Below, one piece after another: positions 26,676 to 35,725 of a DNA stretch of 64,000 nucleotides; the first letter of the stretch is position 1; each line of letters begins with the position of its first letter. Source of the stretch: Phycisphaerae bacterium. Its GTDB lineage: Bacteria; Chloroflexota; Anaerolineae; 4572-78; J111. Both the position numbers and the translations under genes were made by a program. The stretch covers positions 95,701 to 159,700 of the forward strand of contig JANQQF010000084.1 of the NCBI GenBank assembly GCA_028285035.1. The letters are read 5' to 3'. The notes under the pieces are model-generated. The model searched no databases. It was not told the origin of the DNA and saw nothing but the letters and a program-made list of their open reading frames with translations.

Positions 26676-26730
26676 GGATCGGAGATTAGGGATCAGAGAT
26701 TACGGATCGGAGATTACGGATCAGAGATTG
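26655..26730. repeat. 14-bp tandem repeat, ATCGGAGATTAGGG type
   Basis: About five copies of a degenerate 14-bp unit (ATC-GGAGATTA-GGG, with AGAGATTA and ACGG variants) begin in the last codons of the TPR-CHAT gene (E-I-R-D-stop) and run into the spacer. The repeat supplies the gene's final residues and stop codon, so it may have inserted into or eroded the original 3' end. Confidence 0.7.
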
Positions 26731-27030
26731 GCAACTACCACGACTCCGAAACATCTAAATCTACCAAGTCCAATCTTCCGAAGTACTTGTTATTCTAAGA
26801 TTTCCATTACACTATCAACCTTAACCCCTCTGCCCCCCAAACGCCCTAATCTCATTGACTTAATGGTACTTTTGACTTATAGTTGAGAGGACTATGTTAA
26901 GTTGACAAATTTACATAGTGCCTCCTCTAACTTAGATATATCAGAATCAATAATCCCAAAATTGAACGGGATTTTCTTCGCAAACCAGAGTATTGATCAG
27001 TTAGAGCCTATACCCCAATGGAGAGACTAT
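26731..27030. other. Spacer before the triple-caspase gene
   Basis: About 300 bp with no convincing gene. An 84-codon frame (26632-26886) is mostly translated repeat. The triple-caspase frame stays open upstream to a TTG at 26902, but that stretch lacks a ribosome site. A promoter could lie here (TTGACT at 26872-26877 is a loose match), which would make transcription of the next gene partly independent of TPR-CHAT. Confidence 0.4.
27020..27025 (+). promoter_or_regulatory. Ribosome binding site deciding the triple-caspase start
   Basis: GGAGAG lies 5 nt before ATG 27031. The only longer option is a TTG at 26902 with GAGAGG 13 nt away. The ATG start places the RLARR motif at residues 15-23 right before the first caspase domain, as in the caspase-STAND protein. 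Confidence 0.65.
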
Positions 27031-30000
27031 ATGTCAGACGTATCGTCTACGCAACCAACTAGTGAGCCTACATCGCGGCTGGCTAGACGAGTTCAACGTA
27101 AAGCGATCTTGCCGGAATATCCACCGAACCGCTGGGCGATTATTGTTGGCATCTCAAATTATCAGTATGAACCGTGGAATCTGCGCTTTGCCGATGATGA
27201 CGCCATAGCACTACATGACCTTATTCTTGATCCCCGTTATGGTGGTTTTGAGCCAGAACGCATCAAAAAATTAATCAATGAAGATGCAACCACAGCAAAT
27301 ATCACTAGTGCCTTACGTGGCTTCTTGCAAGATGCAACGGCTGAAGATCTAGTTCTTATCTACTTCGCCTGTCACGGTGGTCCCGACCCAAAGCGTCCAG
27401 ACAACATTTACCTTTATACCCACGACACCGACCCATATAACTTTTCTGGCAGTGCGCTGCCCATGCGAGAAATAAATCTCTCGCTCCAGGAAAACTTAAA
27501 AGCGCAACGGATAGTTCTTCTAGCCGACACCTGTCACAGTGGAGCCATTCCCGGCACACGCAGTGCCAATGGCTCAGCAGTGGTCAATGAGTACTTTAAG
27601 CAGTTAAGCAAGGCTCAAGAAGCTAGTTTTTCTCTGATGACCTCAGCCTCAGCCAGCGAGACAGCAGCCGAGGATATACGATGGGGTGGGGGACACGGGG
27701 TATTCACCTATTATGTCTTGGAGGGGCTCAAAGGTGCTGCAGACCGAGGCTTCAATAAAAATGGGATTGTCACGGTTGGAAAGCTGTTTGATTATGTGCA
27801 ACGCAAGGTCAAGGCTGATACAAAGGGTAATCAGAACCCAACCATCGGCCCTGATTTAGATCGTGATTTACCCCTAGCGATTACGAGCGAACGTGATGCC
27901 CAAGATCACCTGACGCTGGGCAAAAATATCTTTCATTTGGGCCGGGTGCTCAGCGATCGAAGCCGTTACCAAGAAACCATCCGCCAATTTGGTCAGGCTC
28001 TTGAATTTGCCATTCCCAGACGCCATTTTCCTGAAGTATATCTCTTTAAAGGCCGAACACTGACCGCACTTGAGGAGTATGAAGATGCCCTGGCTGCCTT
28101 TAAAACGGCCCTGAAGCAGGATGAAAATCTACATGATGTTCATTTCTATCGCGGTATCACTTATGCCAAACAGAGACGGGCTTGGGAATCTAGAGCCTGC
28201 TTTAGAACCTATCTGGACAAAAGCCCTGAAAATGAAAAAAGTGCCTGGGCCAAGGCCTTTGTTGATGAGTCCACAATGAGTAAACGTGGCACCCAGCATC
28301 ACGCCTTGATCATCGGGATTGATCGTTATCAACACCCCGATATCACAGATTTACAAGGTAGCATCAACGATGTTAATCTAATGCAAGCGACCCTAAAAAA
28401 TCTAGACGATATCGATATCGAAGTGACGACCTTGGTTGATGAGCAGGCCACTCGAGAAAATATTTTAGGGGCGGTGCGGCATTTACGAGACAAGGTGACC
28501 CTGAATACCACCGTGATTGTTCATTTCTCTGGACGTGCCGAGCAAGATGAAAATCAACGGGGATTACTCATTGTTCACGACTCCGTTCCCTCAAAGGTGG
28601 CGGGAACCACAACCCGCTACAAAAGTGCCATTCCAGCTCAACTGTTGATCAATTTGCTCGATAGCATCCCCGCAAAACATAAAATTGTGCTGTTTGATAC
28701 CGATCCTTTCTTCCCCAAGTTGGCTCAAATTGCCCAGCGTGTACCAAACGTGTCTCTGTTCATCGGAGCCTCAAAAGGGCAACAATCCCACGAATTGTAC
28801 GTAGATGATAAAAGTTACGGGGTCTTCTCATACAATCTCGCTCAACAGATTGAGCGAATTTCCGATATAAACGAGCCGACGTTTGCCAGCATTGTCACCC
28901 CGGTCATTGAACGGGTTAGTCAACAAGGGTTTCAAACTCCAAGATTTTATGGCGATTTAAATATACCCATTTTCTCCAACGATGATTATTACCTAAGCCT
29001 CTTCGATTTTGCCCAACGACGTACGTTTGGTGATTTTGATCTCACCGTCATCCGTAATCTACTGGCCCATGTTAAACAATTACCCGCTGATTTCCCCTCA
29101 CTCCAGTATCAGTTAGGACGGGCCCTTGTGGAAAAGGAAGTGTATGATGAGGCAGCCCGCACCCTTGATATCGCGGTCAAGCAAGGGGATTCGCAATCGC
29201 GATTGAAGATGATTTTTACGTTTGCCCACGCCTTGTTTGGGGCGGAGAAGTTTGAGCGAAGTATAGAGTATCTGCAGGAATATGCCGATACGATTGAGAT
29301 TGAGTCGGAAAAAGACGAAGGTAACCTTTTGATAAAAATGATCAACCAATATCAAGCGGGGGCGGCTGCTTTGTTGGTTGGTATCGAGAACTATTCCAAA
29401 CCAGAAATGGTGGTCCCTGGGGTCAAAGATGAGCTTGAGGCACTCAAGCACTTTCTCATTGAAGGTTTTGACTTTAAAGCAGAAAATATTGTCATCATCA
29501 CTGATGAGGCAGCCACGCATCAAAAGGTAGAAGCGGCCTTTATCCAGCTTATTGATCAATCTATTGAGGTGCCGGCCTTCTTCTATTTCGCCGGACGAGG
29601 CTCAGTTACAGCTAAAGATGAACCAACGCTGGTTTGCTATGACAGTCGGGAAACTGGCTCTTCTGATTTAAGGTTGTCAGATTTAGCGATTTTAAGCCAG
29701 CGTAAACAAGCCAATCTGATTACCCTGATTGATGCAGGTTGGTCCAGTTTGCATCCACGTGGACAAATGCCTGACTCACGCTCAGGCCCATCACCAATGA
29801 TGGATACCAGTGCCTCAACCACCCTTTCGACATTGAGTGAGCGTGATCTTGAAAGTAAAGCCTTACAAGTTGGTCAACTTTCAATGTATGATCGCTCTCT
29901 CAAATATCAACAAGGGTTTAGTCAAACTGATCTGGGTCAATTTGGCGCTGTAGGGCTTAAAAAGCCAAAACAACCAAAAAGCTTAACCCAAACGATGTTA

Positions 30001-30642
30001 CAGCGTGCCCAAAAGCTGCCACCTGAAATGTTAACCTATGCCCATCTTATTCGTGATTTTGACCCTGAGGCGGAGGGGTATGGTTACGTCGATGAGGCGG
30101 TCGAAGATGCCATCATTGTCGGCGGGGCTGATCGACAGATTTCTTTTTCAATTGCCACCCTGCGCGACAGAATCTTGAAAACCTTTGCCCGCTTTGAGTT
30201 GACCCCGATCATAGGTGAAACTAAAACCGTACTCCGACGGGTGATTGAGCAACAAAATGGGAATGATCCCGAAGGTCACCTCAATTTGGGCATCGCCCAT
30301 ATGATTATGGGCGAATATGATAAAGCGATTCAGGAGCTAAACGCCTCGCTACGGCAACGGTGGAGAAATCCGATCACCGACTACTATTTGGGCCGAACCC
30401 GGGTTGAACAGCAGCAAGACTTGGGCCGAGCCGTTAATGATCTACAAAAAGCTACGGAGCAAAACCCAGAAAATGTGGCCGCGTTCTACTATCTCGGCTT
30501 GGCTTTGGAAATGATGGTCAATCAGGAAATATTTGGACAGGCCGAAACCGCCTACCAGACCTATCTTGATCAGGGTGCGCCACTCGATCATCGCCGCGAA
30601 GTGTTGGATTTCCTCACCAAACGACGAACCACAGAGGGGTAA
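27031..30642 (+). CDS. Triple caspase-domain protein with TPRs, one intact and two degenerate caspase folds
   Basis: 1203 residues from ATG 27031. An N-terminal tail carries S15-R-L-A-R-R-V-Q-R23. Caspase-like domain 1 (about 35-290) is intact: His115 in F-A-C-H-G-G and Cys168 in D-T-C-H-S-G. TPRs follow (about 295-405). Domain 2 (about 420-650) keeps the fold (L-I-I-G-I-D-R-Y) but has Arg502 in place of His (F-S-G-R-A) and Asp558 in place of Cys (F-D-T-D-P). Domain 3 (about 770-910) starts L-L-V-G-I-E-N-Y and has Arg856 for His (F-A-G-R-G) and Gly903 for Cys (I-D-A-G-W). C-terminal TPRs end the protein. One active and two pseudo-protease copies suggest internal regulation or substrate docking. 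Second gene of the island; the next starts 70 bp later. Confidence 0.9.
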   Translation: MSDVSSTQPTSEPTSRLARRVQRKAILPEYPPNRWAIIVGISNYQYEPWNLRFADDDAIALHDLILDPRYGGFEPERIKKLINEDATTANITSALRGFLQDATAEDLVLIYFACHGGPDPKRPDNIYLYTHDTDPYNFSGSALPMREINLSLQENLKAQRIVLLADTCHSGAIPGTRSANGSAVVNEYFKQLSKAQEASFSLMTSASASETAAEDIRWGGGHGVFTYYVLEGLKGAADRGFNKNGIVTVGKLFDYVQRKVKADTKGNQNPTIGPDLDRDLPLAITSERDAQDHLTLGKNIFHLGRVLSDRSRYQETIRQFGQALEFAIPRRHFPEVYLFKGRTLTALEEYEDALAAFKTALKQDENLHDVHFYRGITYAKQRRAWESRACFRTYLDKSPENEKSAWAKAFVDESTMSKRGTQHHALIIGIDRYQHPDITDLQGSINDVNLMQATLKNLDDIDIEVTTLVDEQATRENILGAVRHLRDKVTLNTTVIVHFSGRAEQDENQRGLLIVHDSVPSKVAGTTTRYKSAIPAQLLINLLDSIPAKHKIVLFDTDPFFPKLAQIAQRVPNVSLFIGASKGQQSHELYVDDKSYGVFSYNLAQQIERISDINEPTFASIVTPVIERVSQQGFQTPRFYGDLNIPIFSNDDYYLSLFDFAQRRTFGDFDLTVIRNLLAHVKQLPADFPSLQYQLGRALVEKEVYDEAARTLDIAVKQGDSQSRLKMIFTFAHALFGAEKFERSIEYLQEYADTIEIESEKDEGNLLIKMINQYQAGAAALLVGIENYSKPEMVVPGVKDELEALKHFLIEGFDFKAENIVIITDEAATHQKVEAAFIQLIDQSIEVPAFFYFAGRGSVTAKDEPTLVCYDSRETGSSDLRLSDLAILSQRKQANLITLIDAGWSSLHPRGQMPDSRSGPSPMMDTSASTTLSTLSERDLESKALQVGQLSMYDRSLKYQQGFSQTDLGQFGAVGLKKPKQPKSLTQTMLQRAQKLPPEMLTYAHLIRDFDPEAEGYGYVDEAVEDAIIVGGADRQISFSIATLRDRILKTFARFELTPIIGETKTVLRRVIEQQNGNDPEGHLNLGIAHMIMGEYDKAIQELNASLRQRWRNPITDYYLGRTRVEQQQDLGRAVNDLQKATEQNPENVAAFYYLGLALEMMVNQEIFGQAETAYQTYLDQGAPLDHRREVLDFLTKRRTTEG

Positions 30643-30712
30643 CAAAAAGTTTATCTATTGAATTATCATAACGCATAAATCAATCTAATCCTTAGAAAGG
30701 ACGTACAATCTT

Positions 30713-33700
30713 ATGACCGAAGTTGCAAATTTGTGGGCCTTAATCATTGGTATTGATGATTATCAGGCAGTGCCAAAGTTACGTGGCTGTGTGGCTGATG
30801 CTGAGGCAGTGGCGGATTTTCTCCAGCGCAATATGAACGTACCCGATGACAATATTCGGATACTGACCGATGCTAACGCAAATCGAGCGGCAATTATCCA
30901 AGCTTTTCAGGATTTGAGCACTGACTCACGTATCAAAAAGGATGACCAAATTCTGATTCATTACAGTGGTCACGGCTCCCAAATGAAAGATTTTCTGGGT
31001 ATTGAACCGGATGGCTTAAATGAGACGCTCGTAGCTTGGGATAGCCGTTTACCCGGTATTCCAGATATTCCTGACAAAGTGACCGCAGCCTTGCTCGATA
31101 AATTGGTCAAGGCTAAAGGGGAAAATATTACGATCTTTTTTGACTGCTGTCACTCTGGTGGCGGCACCCGTAAGGCCGATACAGACGCCGATGGCCCCAG
31201 AGCCCGCCAGGCCCCGGCTGATGGCGCACCACCAGCCCTGCCGCAAAGTGATTTGGATTTGATTGCCGGATGGCAAGCAGGCAACGCTGGACCCAGTGGC
31301 TGGGTTGACAGAGGCATAAAATACACCTTGTTGGCGGCCTGTCGGGATGAAGAGTTGGCCAATGAGTATCGGGCCCAGGATGATGAAGGGAATACATCCT
31401 GGCACGGCGCATTCACCTATTTCTTGCTTCAAGCCTTACGAAAGATGGGTCCCAATACATCATACGCCCAAATTTACGATCAAGTGGCGGTCCAGATCAA
31501 CAGCCGCTATAAAACCCAAATGCCTCAATGTGAGGGGAATCGAGATCGAGAAGTGTTTGGGAATCGGCCCGTCGAACGTGATCCATTTATCCGGGTTCGT
31601 ACCAGTGGAGGAGACATCGCATTGGAGGCAGGCCTGATCCACAATCTCCAAGTCGGCACCAAGCTAGAGGTTTATCCCTTAGACGTGAATACTCGGGCGG
31701 AAGCCGAAGAACAAGAACCTCTGGCAACGATTGAAGTCATGTCTGCCACAGCCACCAAAGCTAAAGCCAAGATTGTTAACCGAGATAGTGACATTCCAGA
31801 AGCATCTCACGCGATTATCACAGAAAATGCTTACGCAGGACAACGCCAGACGTTGGCTTTGGAGTCAAAAGGTGGAGCGGTTAATGATCAGGCAATCACT
31901 GATTTGAAAGCGTTGATTGATGAATCTGCGACCGATGGGGGAGACCCGCCGTATCTAGATGTGTTGGCTGATCCCAAATCACCCGCAGATTTACGGGTGA
32001 TTGCCGAAAATGGGGTATTGAGTATCTACAATCGTAACGGTGATGAGTTGATTGTGCCCGAGGATATTGAGGATGGTGGAGCCAGTGCTGAGGCCGTTCT
32101 TAATTCTTTGCAAAGCATTGCCCGCTTCCGCAATATCACTGAACTGGCGAATGAAGACAATGGCTCTCGGTTGCAGGGCAAAATTACGGTGGCCTTAGAA
32201 CACTTACAAAATGGAGAGGCCCACCCACTCAAGGAAGGATCAGTCGGTGACGGCGGAGAAATCACACTGACTTATGATCCTGAAAATGAAGATAGCAATT
32301 ACTATAGTGTCAAAATCACCAACGGTTCCAGAGAGAATGTTTTCCCCTATGTTTTCCTTTTAGGGGCGGATTACAGCATCAGTTTGTTTTACCCCCAAAG
32401 TGGACAGCAGGACGTTCTCCCGGCGGGTGACACCTTTAATATCGGTCTGGCCCAAGATCAAGATCCCTTGGAAATTTATCTACCAGAGGTCGACGATCTT
32501 TATGATGGCTCGGCCCAGTGGGATTATAGCCGTGATTACATCAAAGTGATTACCACCACCAGTCAAACCGACTTTGACGTCTTACAACAAGATGGCTTAA
32601 ATGTTCCTCCACCCAGCGGGGGCACGCGCTCCGTCGGTTCGGCTTTGGACTCCTTAATTGACACCGTGGCGGGAGGGACAGGTACCCGGCTGGCACGGCG
32701 TAAGAAGCGAGATAGTGGGGAAGATTGGGCAACAGCTGAGTTAACTTATGCGGTAGTGCGTGCTAATGGCAAGCAGGACCTCAGCAGCCGAGGGGTTGAT
32801 TTAGGCGATGGCCTCTCAATTCAAGCCCCAGATGGAGTGGGAGGAACTGTCCAAATCACTACTGTTGGGCAGGCAAAACGTAGTGCGGATGGCGATCCCG
32901 ACATTGCTCCACCGCCCACGTTCGAGGCTATTGGGGATCAACTTCAGCCGGTATCACGGGCTGGCACTCGCGGGGTTGGCTCCAATGGCTTAGTCGTGGC
33001 CTTTGACGTTGATGAACAATCACGCAAGAAAGTGACAAAAGACAATCCTATCAAGATTGGCGTGCCCACTGAACCAAATGAGCAGAGCGAAGTTATTCCA
33101 GTCGCCTTTGACGGTGAAATTTACCTGCCGGTCGGCTTCTCGGATGACAGTGGCTCCGTCGATATCGTCAATTTACCAGAGCAAACTGGTGGCGCATCAA
33201 CCCGAGGCCTTGGTCGAACAGTGAAGCTCTTTCTCTACAAAAAGCTGAAGCGACAGACCGATTTAACAGGTTTGCGTTATGTACAACTTAATCGCGATGC
33301 CCAAGGTAAAATTGTCGACAGTGAGTATATCCCGATTGACAAGAGCCAATTCAAAAAAGGAGATCGTGTGGCGCTATTTGTACACGGCTTTTCAGCAGAC
33401 ACAAAGGTCTTTAAGGCCATATTACCTCCCTTCTTGGAACGAGAGGGAATTCAGTATGATCATTATATTGCTTGGGATTATGAGACCTATGGCACCTCTG
33501 TCGAAGACACAGCCATGTCCTTAGCAACGGCCTTAAAGGAGAAATGTGGATTTAGTTCCGATGATGAAATAGGCTTGGATATTTATGCCCACAGTATGGG
33601 TACTTTAGTCACCCGAACAGTGATTGAGCTGATGGGTGGTAATGAATTTGTAGATCGGGCTATTCTGGCTGGTCCGCCAAATGAAGGTAGTAAACTAGCC

Positions 33701-34138
33701 AATGTTGTACGGGGCGGCGTTTTCCTAACAACCTTTATCCTCAATCAAGTTTCTTTGGTACCTATTGTCGCTGGCCTGAATTGGGGTTTGAAGCAGATGT
33801 ATGAGCAAAATCTTGGGGGTAAGGATCTTGAGGCTGGCTCTAAACTGGTTGAGAAACTTAATAGCCTAACTAAGCCCGATAATACAGATTATTTGGTTTT
33901 AGCTGGGAAAAATAAGGATGATGGGAAATTACAAAATATTGCCCTGAAGGTCCTGGATAAAGGCCTAGATACCTTGTTTGGTGAAGATAATGATGTTGCC
34001 ATTGGCTTGAGCAGTTTGCGTGGTGTTCGGAAAGAGACTTATCCTAAACTCCAAATCAACGAGTTCGAGTGTGATCACTTCTCATATTGGGCGTTGCCAG
34101 AGGCCCAGGAAACAATCAAAACGTGGTTGACCAGATAA
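30713..34138 (+). CDS. Metacaspase-like protease fused to an alpha/beta hydrolase (lipase-like)
   Basis: 1141 residues, ATG with GAAAGGA upstream. Residues 1-290 are a caspase/metacaspase domain with an intact dyad: His87 in Y-S-G-H-G and Cys146 in F-D-C-C-H-S-G. The middle (about 295-640) contains a DUF4384-like beta region (Y-S-I-S-L-F-Y-P). Linkers hold T658-R-L-A-R-R-K-K-R666 and three T-R-[S/G]-[V/L]-G sites at Arg639, Arg753 and Arg831. From about 880 the protein is an alpha/beta hydrolase: oxyanion region F-V-H891-G-F and nucleophile elbow A-H-S961-M-G, with His1122 in C-D-H-F-S-Y-W as a possible third member. A protease fused to a lipase-type enzyme could be a zymogen whose hydrolase is released by cleavage. 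No signal peptide or membrane segment is evident. Third gene of the island. Confidence 0.9.
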   Translation: MTEVANLWALIIGIDDYQAVPKLRGCVADAEAVADFLQRNMNVPDDNIRILTDANANRAAIIQAFQDLSTDSRIKKDDQILIHYSGHGSQMKDFLGIEPDGLNETLVAWDSRLPGIPDIPDKVTAALLDKLVKAKGENITIFFDCCHSGGGTRKADTDADGPRARQAPADGAPPALPQSDLDLIAGWQAGNAGPSGWVDRGIKYTLLAACRDEELANEYRAQDDEGNTSWHGAFTYFLLQALRKMGPNTSYAQIYDQVAVQINSRYKTQMPQCEGNRDREVFGNRPVERDPFIRVRTSGGDIALEAGLIHNLQVGTKLEVYPLDVNTRAEAEEQEPLATIEVMSATATKAKAKIVNRDSDIPEASHAIITENAYAGQRQTLALESKGGAVNDQAITDLKALIDESATDGGDPPYLDVLADPKSPADLRVIAENGVLSIYNRNGDELIVPEDIEDGGASAEAVLNSLQSIARFRNITELANEDNGSRLQGKITVALEHLQNGEAHPLKEGSVGDGGEITLTYDPENEDSNYYSVKITNGSRENVFPYVFLLGADYSISLFYPQSGQQDVLPAGDTFNIGLAQDQDPLEIYLPEVDDLYDGSAQWDYSRDYIKVITTTSQTDFDVLQQDGLNVPPPSGGTRSVGSALDSLIDTVAGGTGTRLARRKKRDSGEDWATAELTYAVVRANGKQDLSSRGVDLGDGLSIQAPDGVGGTVQITTVGQAKRSADGDPDIAPPPTFEAIGDQLQPVSRAGTRGVGSNGLVVAFDVDEQSRKKVTKDNPIKIGVPTEPNEQSEVIPVAFDGEIYLPVGFSDDSGSVDIVNLPEQTGGASTRGLGRTVKLFLYKKLKRQTDLTGLRYVQLNRDAQGKIVDSEYIPIDKSQFKKGDRVALFVHGFSADTKVFKAILPPFLEREGIQYDHYIAWDYETYGTSVEDTAMSLATALKEKCGFSSDDEIGLDIYAHSMGTLVTRTVIELMGGNEFVDRAILAGPPNEGSKLANVVRGGVFLTTFILNQVSLVPIVAGLNWGLKQMYEQNLGGKDLEAGSKLVEKLNSLTKPDNTDYLVLAGKNKDDGKLQNIALKVLDKGLDTLFGEDNDVAIGLSSLRGVRKETYPKLQINEFECDHFSYWALPEAQETIKTWLTR

Positions 34139-34146
34139 ATTTATTA

Positions 34147-34177
34147 AACAAGAGTCCAGAAATTCTGGACTCTTGTT
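34147..34177. promoter_or_regulatory. Perfect 15-bp inverted repeat between two caspase genes
   Basis: AACAAGAGTCCAGAA and TTCTGGACTCTTGTT are exact reverse complements separated by one base. It lies in the 62-bp gap between the caspase-hydrolase and the death-domain caspase genes. In RNA it would form a strong hairpin, but only TTGTTCC follows, so it may be a weak terminator, an mRNA-stability hairpin, or an operator for a dimeric regulator. Confidence 0.65.
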
Positions 34178-34200
34178 CCTGCTATGGCTGAGGGGATATC

Positions 34201-35664
34201 ATGAGCGACTCCTACAACCTCAAAAAAATACGAGATTTTTTAACCGAAGGGTTTAGCATAGAAGAACTGCGCGATTTTACGTTTCTAAATTTTCGGGAGG
34301 TTTATGAAGATTTTGGAGAAACAAGAAAATCTGAACTGGTTCGAGAGTTGTTGGCTTATTGTCAGCGCAAGAGCTTGCTAGACACTTTACTAGAGGCTGG
34401 AAGACAGGAAAATCCCGGGGGCTATGAACGGTTTGCCCCGTTTGTACAGGCAGCATCTCCTAAACCTCAGGGGCCGTCCTCCTCCATATTACCTTCAGAT
34501 CCTCTAATTGCCTCAGGCCAGCCTCCAACAGCATCCTCAGCGTCACCATCTTCCACAGCTACGCGAGATGCAAACTGGGGAAAGGCACGCTCAGGAACGA
34601 TAAATACTGAAAACGCATATGGCCAGAGTTGGGCGGTGGTGATTGGTATTGATAAGTATAAACATCTACCTCGATTAAACTATGCTGTAGCCGATGCAAA
34701 CGGGGTAGCAGAAGTTCTCATAAATTACTACGGCTTTCCGGTGGAGAATGTTCTTCTACACCTAAATGAAGATGCAACGTATCAAAAATTAAACAGACTC
34801 CTGACGACAACACTTCCTGAGACAACTGGTCCGAATGACCAAGTTATCATCTTTTTTGCGGGTCACGGCATCAAACGCCCCTTGCCTCACGGGGGAGAGC
34901 GAGGATACATTGCCCCGATTGATGCGCAACCTGATGTATGGCATACCTTTGTCAGCATGCACACACTCACGGGTGATAATGAATTATTAGCGGCAAAACA
35001 TGTATTTTATATTCTCGATTCATGTTACAGTGGCTTGGCAACGACCCGTGATGCAGTTCTTGCGTCTCGCTTTCAACAGGACATGCTAAGGAAACGAGCC
35101 CGTCAGGTCCTCACGGCTGGATTAGATGACCAACTTGTTGATGACTCTGGGCCGGGCGGTCATTCCATCTTTACCTGGCATTTAATTCAAGGATTAAGTG
35201 GTGGGGCTGCTCAAAATCAAGAGGGAATTATTTCGGCAACTGATTTGATCCACTATGTTACAAATGCGGTGGGAAATGCCACCTCCTCACGTCAAACGCC
35301 AGACTCGGGCAATTTCAGCGGGCACGAGTCTGGAGGGAATTTTCTATTTATCCCAAAAGAGCCAGCTTCAACATCAGATATTCCTTCATCTCCTCAATCT
35401 GCAACTAATCCTCCAGAAACACCACAGAGAGGCGCAACCCCAGAACAACCTAATGTCTCACAACAAACGAGTGAACCTGTCCCCCCTCCTCACTCCGATC
35501 AAAATTCACCTGAAACTCAAAAGATGCTTGATATCAAAAGACGAAGATTACGAGAATTAAAATATAAAGAGGCTCTTCAGGGCATTAATACACCCGTTGA
35601 GATCATTATCGAAATAGAAGATTTAGAAAAGGAGATTGCCACATTAGAAGCACAGCTCAAATAA
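34201..35664 (+). CDS. Death-like effector-associated domain fused to caspase
   Basis: 487 residues. Residues 1-82 resemble bacterial death-like effector-associated domains: a helical bundle with F-S-I-E-E-L-R-D-F, then K-S-E-L-V-R-E-L-L-A-Y-C-Q-R and L-L-D-T-L-L. Such adaptors in multicellular bacteria pair caspases with sensors carrying the same domain. After a Ser/Pro/Ala linker, residues 140-390 are a caspase domain with His222 (F-F-A-G-H-G) and Cys275 (L-D-S-C-Y-S-G). A Pro/Gln-rich linker leads to a C-terminal helical tail (about 440-487; L-R-E-L-K-Y-K-E-A-L-Q-G-I-N-T-P) of a kind I recall recurring at the ends of other bacterial conflict proteins. It alone in the island lacks the RLARR motif. 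Fourth gene of the island. Confidence 0.88.
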   Translation: MSDSYNLKKIRDFLTEGFSIEELRDFTFLNFREVYEDFGETRKSELVRELLAYCQRKSLLDTLLEAGRQENPGGYERFAPFVQAASPKPQGPSSSILPSDPLIASGQPPTASSASPSSTATRDANWGKARSGTINTENAYGQSWAVVIGIDKYKHLPRLNYAVADANGVAEVLINYYGFPVENVLLHLNEDATYQKLNRLLTTTLPETTGPNDQVIIFFAGHGIKRPLPHGGERGYIAPIDAQPDVWHTFVSMHTLTGDNELLAAKHVFYILDSCYSGLATTRDAVLASRFQQDMLRKRARQVLTAGLDDQLVDDSGPGGHSIFTWHLIQGLSGGAAQNQEGIISATDLIHYVTNAVGNATSSRQTPDSGNFSGHESGGNFLFIPKEPASTSDIPSSPQSATNPPETPQRGATPEQPNVSQQTSEPVPPPHSDQNSPETQKMLDIKRRRLRELKYKEALQGINTPVEIIIEIEDLEKEIATLEAQLK

Positions 35665-35725
35665 TTAATAATTTTGATTGTTCAAAGATCAGACGCGCAA
35701 ATCCTTTTACAGGGAGGGATAGACA

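Noticed and set aside
26655..26730. CRISPR array
   Set aside because: Units are contiguous 14-mers with no spacers; a degenerate tandem repeat.
26632..26886. 84-codon frame after TPR-CHAT
   Set aside because: Mostly translation of the 14-bp tandem repeat (R-D-R-R-L-G-I-R-D), with no start signal.
26902..27030. 43-residue extension of the triple caspase from a TTG
   Set aside because: No good ribosome site; the ATG at 27031 has GGAGAG 5 nt upstream.
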